Positions 1 through 5,727 of a stretch of DNA of 5,859 nt are shown here, one piece after another; the first letter of the stretch is position 1, and each line of letters starts with the position of its first letter. The position numbers were made by a program, and so were the translations under genes. Source of the DNA: Acidobacteriaceae bacterium (GTDB taxonomy: Bacteria; Acidobacteriota; Terriglobia; Terriglobales; Acidobacteriaceae); contig JASHVU010000571.1 in assembly GCA_030044455.1 (NCBI GenBank), positions 1 through 5,859 of the forward strand, in the 5' to 3' direction. The notes below the pieces were generated by a model that worked only from the letters and a program-made list of their open reading frames with translations, did not search any database and was not told the DNA's origin.

Positions 1-99
1 ACCAGGCAAGGCGCGAAGCAACTGGAGCGCGAAACCCAAAACTGGCAGCGCATGGCAGGCGTCATGGACCGGGTCCTGAAACTCGAAAGGCAGGGGTAG
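1..99 (+). CDS. PadR-family transcriptional regulator, C-terminal fragment (5' end outside window)
   Basis: Frame 1 is open from the window edge to a TAG at 97-99 and gives 32 residues. They begin TRQGAKQLERETQNWQRM and end with KLERQG. This matches the C-terminal tail of acidobacterial PadR regulators, where a 'LTRAGRKQLE..T..W' stretch ends the winged helix and leads into the last dimerisation helix. The DNA-binding part lies upstream and is not visible. The stop is only four bases from the ATG of the ADOP permease, and a G-rich stretch inside the last codons is placed to act as that gene's ribosome binding site, so the two are very probably co-transcribed and translationally coupled. By family knowledge PadR proteins are mostly repressors of the membrane protein next to them; the ligand is unknown. 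The call rests on a short tail plus context. Confidence 0.8.
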   Translation, partial: TRQGAKQLERETQNWQRMAGVMDRVLKLERQG

Positions 100-103
100 A
101 GCG

Positions 104-2767
104 ATGGGGAAACTCCGCATGTTATGGGCAAGAGTCAAGGGGCAAGCGGCGCAGGTGCGCGAAGACGAGGCGTTCGACGAGGAAATCCGCGAGCACATTG
201 TGCTGCTGGAGCAGCGCTACAGGTCGCAGGAAATGAGCGCGCGAGATGCGGCGCGAGCGGCGCGGCGGCAGTTCGGCAGCGTGACCGTACTGAAGGAGCG
301 GCAGCGGGCACAGCGCGGCATTCTGTCACCGGCGGAATGGGCTCGGGACGTGCGCTTCGGTATGCGCATGCTCGCCAAACGGCCCATATCCAGCGCGGCG
401 GTGGTGCTGGCGCTGGCGCTAGGAATCGGCATGAATACGGCGGTGTTCACGGTTGTGAACGCACTACTGCTGCGGCCTCCGCAGGGCGTAAGCGGGACCA
501 ACACGCTGATCGAGGTGTGGCTGCACAACCCAAAGGGAGGCGGCGTGCAGGGATACCAGACCTTCGACTATCCCGACTACGCATACTATCGCGATCACAC
601 CAAATCCCTGGAAGGGCTAATGGCGTTCGACGGCGAAGTCACCAAAGCGACCTGGAATCGAGAGGGCTCCGGGGAGATTCTGCATGGTCAGCTTGTGTCG
701 GGAAATCTATTTCGGCTGCTGGACGTGAGCGCGGCGGTGGGGCGCCCGCTCTCGGTGGACGACGATAGAATCGAAAACCCGCGCCCGGTGCTGGTGCTGA
801 GTTACCCGTTCTGGAAGCACAAGCTTGGCGGCGACGCGGGAGTGCTGGGCAAGACGCTGATGCTGGATGGCGCGGCGTTTACCGTGGTTGGCGTGGCGCC
901 GGAGGAATTCACAGGGCTGGCGTTGGCTACGAAGCCGGATTTTTGGGCGCCACTGTCGTTGCAAGAACGGTTCACCCACGACGTTGGGCCGACGACGGAT
1001 CGAGGCTGGCACTGGCTCATTGTGGCCGGAAAGATGCGGCACGCGGGGGACCGGAAAAGCGTGCAAGCAGAGATGCATGTGATGGCACAGCAGACGTACC
1101 TTGCACACGGGAGCAAAGACGATTTTTTTGATGCGATGGTGTATCCGCTGACGCTGGTCCCAGGGCCATTCCGCGGGTATGTGGGCGCGTTTACGGCAGG
1201 ACTGCTGGCGGTGTTCGCTCTGGTGCTGCTGATTGCGTGCACCAATGCGGCCAGTTTGCTGCTTGCGCGAGCCACGGGAAGGGCGCGGGAGATGGCGACC
1301 CGGGCCGCGCTTGGTGCCCGACGCGCGAGGCTGGTGCGGCAGATGCTAGTTGAGAGTCTCATGCTCGCTGGCATTGCAGGAGCCGCGGGCATTGGAATTG
1401 CCTGGGCGACATCGCGTCTGCTGATGCAGTTGAAGCCGGCAAACATTCCCATCACGCTGGAAATTCCGGTGGACTGGCGTGTAGTGCTGTTTACAGCAGC
1501 TGTGTCCGTGGCCACGGGTGTGGCCTTCGGTCTGGCGCCGGCCTTGCGCGCCTCCGCGGTGGAAGCGGCGCGGGTGCTCAAGGAAGAGTCGCAAACCGGC
1601 GGCTTGAAGAAGTCGCGCCTGCGCAGCACGCTGGTGGTGGCGCAGATGGCCACGTGTGTGGTGCTGTTGGCGGGCGCCGCCCTATGCGTGCGCAGCCTGA
1701 TGAACGCCAACGCCATCGATGCGGGGTTCGACACGCATCACATAGCCCTCGCCACATTGGATCCGGGCAGCCTGGGTTACACGCCGGAGAAGATTAATGA
1801 CTTCTATGCACGGCTGCTTAGCCGCGTCGAGCGCCTGCCCGGAGTGACTTCAGCCAGCTACGCGCAGTTTTTACCGCTGGGAACGTCGCATTCGGAGACA
1901 TCCCTGGGCAAGCACTTGGGCAAGGAGCCGAACGCGATGACGGTGGACGAATATCGCATAGAGCCGGGGTTCTTCCGGACCATGGGGATTCCGCTGCTGC
2001 GCGGACGAGACCTGACCGAGAAAGAAGCGGACAGTGACGAGCCGGATGCGGTGGTGATCAATGAGACCCTGGCGCGAAGATTGTGGCCGGGAGAAGATCC
2101 AGTGGGCAAGCGCTTCGCGTTGGGCGGTGAGAAGACTATGAGCGAAGTGGTCGGTGTGGTGAAAGATGGGAAGTACCATACCCTCGGCGAAGGGCCGCTA
2201 GCAGTGGTGTTTTTGGGAGGCCTGCCACCAGCGCGCACGCTGGTAGTGCGCGCGGCCGGACAGTCGCGGACACTGCTGCACGTCATTCGTCGCGAGGTCC
2301 CTATCGTCGATCCGCAGATAGCGGCCACTGACGTGCAGACCATCGAGGAGTATATGGCGCTGCCGCTGTTCCCGGCGCGGACCGTAGGATGGCTGCTCGG
2401 AGTTTCGGGAATCCTCGCGGTGGTTATGACGGCCATCGGGCTGTTTGGCGTGATCGCCTACATGGTGTCGCAGCGGACGCATGAGATTGGCGTGCGCATG
2501 GCGCTGGGCGCGCGCCGTAGCGATGTGCTCAAGATGGTGATGGGGAAGGGATTGCAACTGACCGCGATTGGGCTGGGAATCGGGCTGATGGCGGCGTTCG
2601 CTGCCTCGCGGCTCTTGACGCCGGTGTTGTACGGGATTGGAGCCAACGATCCGGCCACCATGACCGCGGTGGCCGTGGGTCTGGCAGCGATCGCGCTTTC
2701 AGCCTGCTACTTGCCGGCGCGAAAAGCCATGCGCGTGGAGCCGTCAGTGGCGCTGCGATACGAGTAA
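104..2767 (+). CDS. ADOP-family (acidobacterial duplicated orphan permease) MacB/FtsX-like ABC permease
   Basis: An intact 887-residue inner-membrane protein, of normal length for ADOP. Residues 1-95 are a charged cytoplasmic prefix domain (FDEEIREHI and ARAARRQFGS motifs). Two MacB-like units follow. Unit 1 has TM1 at about 97-123, a periplasmic domain at about 125-360, and TM2-4 near 364-386, 416-440 and 458-480. Unit 2 has TM5 at about 508-530, a periplasmic domain to about 757, and TM6-8 near 761-787, 815-837 and 851-870. Each unit carries the FtsX-type coupling motif: REMATRAALGARR near 395-407 and HEIGVRMALGARR near 793-805. The C-terminus CYLPARKAMRVEP..ALRYE is diagnostic of the family. 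The ATG at 104 is chosen because it follows the PadR stop by four bases and has GGGG (93-96) seven bases upstream. No ATPase gene is nearby, as usual for ADOP. The substrate is unknown; MacB relatives move peptides, lipoproteins or antibiotics by mechanotransmission, but that role is inference here. PadR is the likely regulator. Confidence 0.95.
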   Translation: MGKLRMLWARVKGQAAQVREDEAFDEEIREHIVLLEQRYRSQEMSARDAARAARRQFGSVTVLKERQRAQRGILSPAEWARDVRFGMRMLAKRPISSAAVVLALALGIGMNTAVFTVVNALLLRPPQGVSGTNTLIEVWLHNPKGGGVQGYQTFDYPDYAYYRDHTKSLEGLMAFDGEVTKATWNREGSGEILHGQLVSGNLFRLLDVSAAVGRPLSVDDDRIENPRPVLVLSYPFWKHKLGGDAGVLGKTLMLDGAAFTVVGVAPEEFTGLALATKPDFWAPLSLQERFTHDVGPTTDRGWHWLIVAGKMRHAGDRKSVQAEMHVMAQQTYLAHGSKDDFFDAMVYPLTLVPGPFRGYVGAFTAGLLAVFALVLLIACTNAASLLLARATGRAREMATRAALGARRARLVRQMLVESLMLAGIAGAAGIGIAWATSRLLMQLKPANIPITLEIPVDWRVVLFTAAVSVATGVAFGLAPALRASAVEAARVLKEESQTGGLKKSRLRSTLVVAQMATCVVLLAGAALCVRSLMNANAIDAGFDTHHIALATLDPGSLGYTPEKINDFYARLLSRVERLPGVTSASYAQFLPLGTSHSETSLGKHLGKEPNAMTVDEYRIEPGFFRTMGIPLLRGRDLTEKEADSDEPDAVVINETLARRLWPGEDPVGKRFALGGEKTMSEVVGVVKDGKYHTLGEGPLAVVFLGGLPPARTLVVRAAGQSRTLLHVIRREVPIVDPQIAATDVQTIEEYMALPLFPARTVGWLLGVSGILAVVMTAIGLFGVIAYMVSQRTHEIGVRMALGARRSDVLKMVMGKGLQLTAIGLGIGLMAAFAASRLLTPVLYGIGANDPATMTAVAVGLAAIALSACYLPARKAMRVEPSVALRYE

Positions 2768-2776
2768 GCAGCGGAT

Positions 2777-2795
2777 CTGGTTTCAAGCAGACCAG
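2777..2795 (+). terminator. Stem-loop just after the ADOP stop codon, possible terminator
   Basis: CTGGTTT and AGACCAG form a 7-bp stem (one G-T pair) around a 5-base loop, CAAGC, nine bases past the TAA. No clean T-run follows: the next bases are pyrimidine-rich with scattered Ts (up to CCTTTC near 2815). It may be an imperfect intrinsic terminator or a 3'-end stabilising hairpin. The position supports a 3'-end role; the missing T-tract argues against a strong terminator. Confidence 0.4.
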
Positions 2796-2847
2796 CCTGG
2801 CTCCCGTTGTCCTTTCAGACGATCTGCCGAGGTAGTCATCAATAGCC

Positions 2848-2912
2848 GGAGGAGGTCTCAGGACATGAGACCGAAACGCGCGAGGATGCTATTGAGAATG
2901 CCTGGCGAATGA
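2848..2912 (+). other. Shine-Dalgarno-like GGAGGAGG, hairpin and 15-codon open frame (possible leader)
   Basis: GGAGGAGG at 2848-2855 is the strongest ribosome-binding-like sequence in the window. It sits nine bases before an ATG at 2865 that opens a frame of only 15 codons (MRPKRARMLLRMPGE, stop TGA 2910-2912). Three of its four arginines use AGA or AGG. A perfect 7-bp stem, GGTCTCA (2854-2860) with TGAGACC (2866-2872), loop GGACA, spans the ATG and part of the Shine-Dalgarno site, so it could mask the start. All this is seen directly. Whether the frame is translated is unknown; chance is a serious alternative for so short a frame. Confidence 0.2.
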
Positions 2913-2987
2913 AATGACGCGAACAGGGCAAATCACTCGTGTACCCCGGTTTCTCGGTTCAGACGGTAACTGTCCTGGGAAAACCGG

Positions 2988-2999
2988 AGGGCTAGCCCT
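2988..2999. promoter_or_regulatory. 12-base perfect palindrome AGGGCTAGCCCT
   Basis: AGGGCTAGCCCT is identical to its own reverse complement. It lies 14 bases before the left 71-base repeat and directly after the stem pair CCGGTTT/AAACCGG. Such symmetry suits a dimeric DNA-binding protein, but there is no promoter placed to make the role clear. As RNA it could form only a 4-bp stem with a CTAG loop, and no T-run follows, so it is unlikely to be a terminator. No second copy was seen in the window. Function is not known. Confidence 0.25.
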
Positions 3000-3012
3000 T
3001 CACATTGACAGG

Positions 3013-3083
3013 AAGTCGCCAAACCGCCGATTGAGAGCGAACACCGCCCGCGGTTCACATGAGAGCCTAGACCGTTTTACGAC
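3013..3083 (+). repeat. 71-base inverted repeat, left copy
   Basis: This stretch is the reverse complement of 5485-5555 with 67 of 71 positions matching by eye and no gaps. It starts AAGTCGCCAAACCGCCGATT and ends CCGTTTTACGAC. Inside it ACCGCC and GAGAGC each occur twice in the same order (ACCGCC at 3023 and 3043; GAGAGC at 3033 and 3061). AACCGC can also pair with GCGGTT across the middle. Weak similarity to the other copy seems to continue for some 25-30 bases on the ADOP-facing side. The copy lies 245 bases past the stop of the upstream ADOP. I do not recognise the repeat family. Confidence 0.9.
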
Positions 3084-3101
3084 AGCTTGTTGAACCCAAG
3101 C

Positions 3102-3236
3102 ATGATGAAGCCTTGGCTACTTGTTTGCGGACTCACATCGATGAGTGCTTTGGCGATTACCACTCGTCCAGAGGCGCGATGCACAGTTCCCGGCCGCGCA
3201 GTCGCAAGTCACCATAGGCGACTTCCCGGCAAATGA
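3102..3236 (+). other. Small open frame of 44 codons with signal-peptide-like N-terminus (or decayed remnant)
   Basis: The ATG pair at 3102 and 3105 opens MMKPWLLVCGLTSMSALA, which has the layout of a secretion signal: a lysine, a hydrophobic core and a small-residue end (SALA). The rest (ITTRPEARCTVPGRA and on) is unremarkable and ends at TGA 3234-3236. That stop overlaps the upstream ATG of the phosphatase frame (3233) as ATGA. From about 3175 the +1 frame reads more like protein (DAQFPAAQSQVTIGDF, then ANDEKPIYRY, stop 3259-3261). So a single-base frameshift in a roughly 50-residue exported protein is possible. No clear ribosome binding site precedes it and no family is recognised. Chance remains a real possibility. 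Confidence 0.22.
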
Positions 3237-3285
3237 CGAGAAGCCCATTTATCGTTACTGATCGCGCGGAACGCGTTCGCGCACT

Positions 3286-3314
3286 TTGCAATAGTGCTCC
3301 CACCGTGAAATTAT
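3286..3314 (+). promoter_or_regulatory. Weak sigma-70-like promoter candidate for the phosphatase
   Basis: TTGCAA (3286-3291) and AATTAT (3309-3314) are spaced by 17 bases. Each matches four of the six consensus positions. Transcription from here would start near 3320 and leave a leader of about 30 bases before the GTG at 3350, while excluding the upstream ATG at 3233. The match is weak and could be chance. Confidence 0.2.
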
Positions 3315-3349
3315 CGTGCCACTGCCTATTTCCTGGGGTTCTGTGTTCT

Positions 3350-5335
3350 GTGAACCGAGCAGCCCTATTTGCGTTGCTAATCATCTCCGCGATTTCTGCG
3401 CCAGCGCAAGTCTTCGATCTCCAATCGGACCGGGTGCCGATTTCCGAGCTGCGCGGCCTTGCCCGCTTTCACACTGGCGACAATCTGCATTGGTCCGATC
3501 CCAACTTCGACGACTCAAAATGGCCCCTGCTGCGAATGGATCAGCCATGGAGCCAACAGGGCTACAACGCCCCCTCCGGTTTCGCATGGTACAGGTTCCA
3601 AATCATCGTCCCGCAAGGGCATCCTCATCTAGGTATGTACGCTCCGGCTCCCGCCGACAGTTACGAGTTCTTCATCGATGGACGGCTGGTGGCGAGACAG
3701 GGTGATCTGTCCCCGAACGAGCAGGGGCTCCATCCGTCTGGTGAATGGATCGACAGGGTTGACGGCGTCGATCCCGTCTACGCGATTCCCGACGATCTCA
3801 TTCCCCCTGGCCGGCACGTTCAAGTTGCTTTGCGGCTCTGGCACCTGCCCTACAACACCTTTCTGCCTTCCGGACAGCGCTCGGCGCTGGTCATCGGCGA
3901 CCTTCAACTGCTTGAAGCGCAAAGAGACCTTCGCATCAACGCCAACCTGCGCAGCGTTTCTGGCTGGAATTTCCTCTTTGTCGCATGCCTGCTTGCCTTC
4001 TTCGCGGGACTCGGGCTCTTCCTGTTGCGCCCAAGGGAATTCGAGTATCTCTGGATTGCCTTCACGGTACTCGGCCTCGCCGCACTGGCACTGAACTTCA
4101 GTTACACAAGTGCTCACGCCATGGAATATCGAGCGTTCGAGACCTGGAATGCTCTAGGGTACCTGGCGTTCAATACCTGCTGGCCCACTTTCATCGTCAC
4201 GTTCCTTAAAGAGCCGCGACGCGGCCTTTACTGGGTCACAGTTGCGTTCGGCACAGCCGCTCCGCTGTCTTATGCTCTTTTCATCTTTCAATGGATCCCC
4301 GCCGCCGCCTTTATCCTGGTTGTCTATCTGCTGTACCTCCCCGCTCTGGCCGGGGCGCTGCTACTAATCTGGCTTCCTGCGTGGCGGGGTGTTCTCGATG
4401 CACGCTTGTTGCTCGTCCCGCAGGCCGTCAATCTCAGCGCAGGGTTATTCGAGGGCATGATCTATGTCTTCCAAACTACCGGCCACTACACACTCGCTGC
4501 TTCGTGGCAGAACCGCTACAGATCCTTCTTCACTTGGCCCTTCACCTTCTCCGTCGATTCCTTGGCCGGTTCGCTCTTTCTAACCGCGATTCTCGCCATC
4601 CTCGTCTTGCGCTTTGCACGCACCAGCCGCGAGGAAGAGCACCATTCCAACGAAATAGAGTCGGCCCGTACAGTTCAACAAATCCTTGTCCCTTCCGAGA
4701 ATCCGTCGATCCCAGGCTTCCTCATCGAATCTGCTTACTGCCCGGCAGGTGAGGTCGGCGGCGATTTCTATCAAATCGTCGCCACTCCGAACGGAGGCGC
4801 GCTGATCGTGATTGGCGACGTCAGCGGCAAAGGCATGCCGGCCGCCATGACCGTGTCCTTGCTCGTCGGCACCTTTCGCACTCTTGCCCATTACACTCAG
4901 TCGCCGGGCGAGATTCTGGCCTCGATGAATCAGCGCATGTTGACGCGGAGCCATGGCGGATTCACCACCTGTGTTGTACTTCGCGCGAATTCCGATGGGA
5001 TGCTCACCATCGCAAATGCCGGGCACATTGCTCCGTATCTTGCAGGCAAAGAGCTCGTACTTGAAAACGGCCTGCCGCTCGGACTCGCCGCTGAATCCAG
5101 TTACCTCGAGTCCACTTTCTACCTGGCACCGGAACAACAGGTCACTGTGGTCACCGATGGTGTAGTGGAAGCGCGTGACAAAGGGGGCGCACTGTTCGGC
5201 TTTGAGCGCACTGCCAGCCTTTCCACCCAGACCGCCGACCAGATCGCCAGGGCCGCCCAGAAATTCGGTCAAGAAGACGACATAACTGCCCTAACGCTCA
5301 TGGTGGTTGCGACGCCGCAGACCGCACTTGGATGA
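3350..5335 (+). CDS. Membrane sensor protein with 7TM region and SpoIIE/RsbU-type PP2C serine/threonine phosphatase domain
   Basis: Read from GTG 3350 this is a 661-residue protein. Residues 1-20 are a signal peptide (NRAALFALLIISAISAPAQ, cleavage near APAQ). About 21-200 is a periplasmic jelly-roll-like domain (WSDPNFDDSKW, GFAWYRFQI, YEFFIDGRLV), like the sugar-binding domain of family 2 glycosidases or the extracellular part of 7TMR-DISM receptors. Roughly seven helices follow, near 206-226, 234-250, 269-286, 293-315, 318-342, 353-375 and 402-423. A charged helical linker with no HAMP leads to a PP2C domain (about 435-655). It keeps the metal-binding aspartates in GGDFYQ (D472), GDVSGKG (D490), TDGVVEA (D603) and EDDIT (D643/D644), plus NAGHIAPYL, so it should be active. 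By family it removes phosphate from serine/threonine of an anti-sigma antagonist; that partner is not in the window. Start choice: GTG 3350 directly precedes the signal peptide and has GGGG at 3335-3338. An ATG at 3233 in frame would add 39 residues unlike an exported protein and has no Shine-Dalgarno. The inverted 71-base repeats flank the gene. Confidence 0.92.
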   Translation: MNRAALFALLIISAISAPAQVFDLQSDRVPISELRGLARFHTGDNLHWSDPNFDDSKWPLLRMDQPWSQQGYNAPSGFAWYRFQIIVPQGHPHLGMYAPAPADSYEFFIDGRLVARQGDLSPNEQGLHPSGEWIDRVDGVDPVYAIPDDLIPPGRHVQVALRLWHLPYNTFLPSGQRSALVIGDLQLLEAQRDLRINANLRSVSGWNFLFVACLLAFFAGLGLFLLRPREFEYLWIAFTVLGLAALALNFSYTSAHAMEYRAFETWNALGYLAFNTCWPTFIVTFLKEPRRGLYWVTVAFGTAAPLSYALFIFQWIPAAAFILVVYLLYLPALAGALLLIWLPAWRGVLDARLLLVPQAVNLSAGLFEGMIYVFQTTGHYTLAASWQNRYRSFFTWPFTFSVDSLAGSLFLTAILAILVLRFARTSREEEHHSNEIESARTVQQILVPSENPSIPGFLIESAYCPAGEVGGDFYQIVATPNGGALIVIGDVSGKGMPAAMTVSLLVGTFRTLAHYTQSPGEILASMNQRMLTRSHGGFTTCVVLRANSDGMLTIANAGHIAPYLAGKELVLENGLPLGLAAESSYLESTFYLAPEQQVTVVTDGVVEARDKGGALFGFERTASLSTQTADQIARAAQKFGQEDDITALTLMVVATPQTALG

Positions 5336-5484
5336 GCGAACCGCAAATCTATAAATAGGAAGGGGGCGCCGTGTTGTTTCGCGGAGATTAACTCAATTCG
5401 GAAGTTGATACTTTGTTAGTGACGCAGGCGCGAAAATGCGAGATCGCTCCCCTTGGATCGACAAGGGTCGAGGAATGGCACTCG

Positions 5485-5555
5485 GTCGTATAACGGCCTA
5501 GCCTCTCATGTGAACCGCGGGCGGCGTTCGCTCTCAATCGGCGGTTTGGCGACTT
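5485..5555 (-). repeat. 71-base inverted repeat, right copy
   Basis: This is the reverse complement of 3013-3083 with four mismatches and no gaps. The outer ends of the pair are 3013 and 5555, enclosing about 2.5 kb that contains the whole phosphatase gene. The copy lies 172 bases past the stop of the minus-strand ADOP, so relative to its nearest ADOP it has the same orientation as the left copy has to its own. Bases just outside the two copies (ending ACAGG on the left, starting TATGG on the right) show no target-site duplication. Confidence 0.9.
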
Positions 5556-5695
5556 TATGGCAAGTGATGGTCGGCTCCTGCCCGTTGACAATTTCCAACC
5601 CCGCCGTTCGAAAGGCGAGGCAGTCTAGATGAGTGGTTCTCCCTGTTATCAACAGTTCTGGATCACGTTCGATATACAGCAATCATGGTGCCGCT

Positions 5696-5710
5696 AGTTC
5701 ACGCCGAACT
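5696..5710 (-). terminator. Small stem-loop downstream of the minus-strand ADOP gene
   Basis: AGTTC and GAACT pair as a 5-bp stem around a 5-base loop, 17 bases past the stop of the minus-strand ADOP. There is no T-run after it on the minus strand, so it is at best a weak 3'-end structure. A second 5-bp hairpin sits further on at 5643-5655. Confidence 0.2.
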
Positions 5711-5727
5711 TGCAATGCAGAAGCTGG

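Larger units (their letters stand above)
2914..3093 (+). other. Open frame of 59 codons running through the left repeat copy; coding status doubtful
   Basis: An ATG at 2914, one base after the preceding 15-codon frame ends, opens 59 codons to a TGA at 3091-3093. The frame passes through the left 71-base repeat, where it reads SPNRRLRANTARGSHE. The inverted copy near the right edge reads SPNRRLRANAARGSHE in the same frame on the minus strand. No Shine-Dalgarno sequence stands directly before this ATG. The four base differences between the two repeat copies would all change an amino acid (T/A, S/R, D/G, F/Y), which does not favour selection on a protein. I recognise no family. The open frame may simply reflect low stop-codon density in GC-rich DNA. 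Confidence 0.15.
2768..3349. other. 582-base intergenic region between ADOP and the sensor phosphatase
   Basis: No gene of convincing size lies here. In order it holds: a stem-loop after the ADOP stop (2777-2795); a purine-rich GGAGGAGG followed by a 7-bp hairpin that overlaps an ATG (2848-2872); small open frames at 2865-2912, 2914-3093 and 3102-3236; a long-range stem CCGGTTT/AAACCGG (2946-2952 with 2981-2987) enclosing a small hairpin (2962-2974); a 12-base perfect palindrome (2988-2999); the left copy of the 71-base inverted repeat (3013-3083); and a weak promoter-like pair just before the phosphatase (3286-3314). The length and the number of structured elements are notable for a gap between two genes on the same strand. 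Confidence 0.7.
5336..5727. other. 392-base convergent intergenic region
   Basis: The phosphatase and the right-edge ADOP converge on this gap, so terminators rather than promoters are expected. It holds the right copy of the 71-base repeat (5485-5555). Two small hairpins lie nearer the ADOP end: CTGTT-ATC-AACAG (5643-5655) and AGTTC-ACGCC-GAACT (5696-5710). I found no strong stem with a T-run behind the phosphatase, and no convincing gene. The stretch 5336-5484 shows nothing I can name. Confidence 0.6.

Noticed and set aside
124..768. Plus-strand frame of 214 codons overlapping the start of the ADOP gene
   Set aside because: Alanine/arginine/glycine-rich out-of-frame shadow of the conserved ADOP N-terminal and first periplasmic domains.
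802..1734. Long minus-strand open frame (310 codons) inside the ADOP gene
   Set aside because: It is antisense to conserved ADOP membrane and periplasmic regions, its translation shows no recognisable motif, and long antisense frames are common in GC-rich genes.
3005..3010. Perfect TTGACA (-35-like) next to the left repeat
   Set aside because: No acceptable -10 element occurs 16-18 bases downstream. A similar TTGACA at 5585-5590 near the right copy also lacks a -10 element.
3233..3349. ATG at 3233 as the phosphatase start
   Set aside because: It would put 39 hydrophilic residues before a good signal peptide and has no Shine-Dalgarno sequence. Kept only as an alternative because of the ATGA overlap with the small frame ending at 3236.
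3157..3384. Minus-strand frame of 75 codons upstream of the phosphatase
   Set aside because: It overlaps the phosphatase signal peptide region, has no recognised motif and no clear ribosome binding site.
4580..5272. Minus-strand open frame (230 codons) opposite the phosphatase domain
   Set aside because: It lies antisense to the PP2C domain, whose catalytic motifs are clear on the plus strand. No independent coding signal.
3013..5555. Classical insertion sequence or transposon
   Set aside because: The enclosed segment holds no transposase or recombinase, and the bases just outside the repeats show no target-site duplication.
5601..5620. GTTCGAAA flanked by CGCC/GGCG, reminiscent of a tRNA T-arm
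   Set aside because: Only a 4-bp stem, with no acceptor, D or anticodon arms around it.
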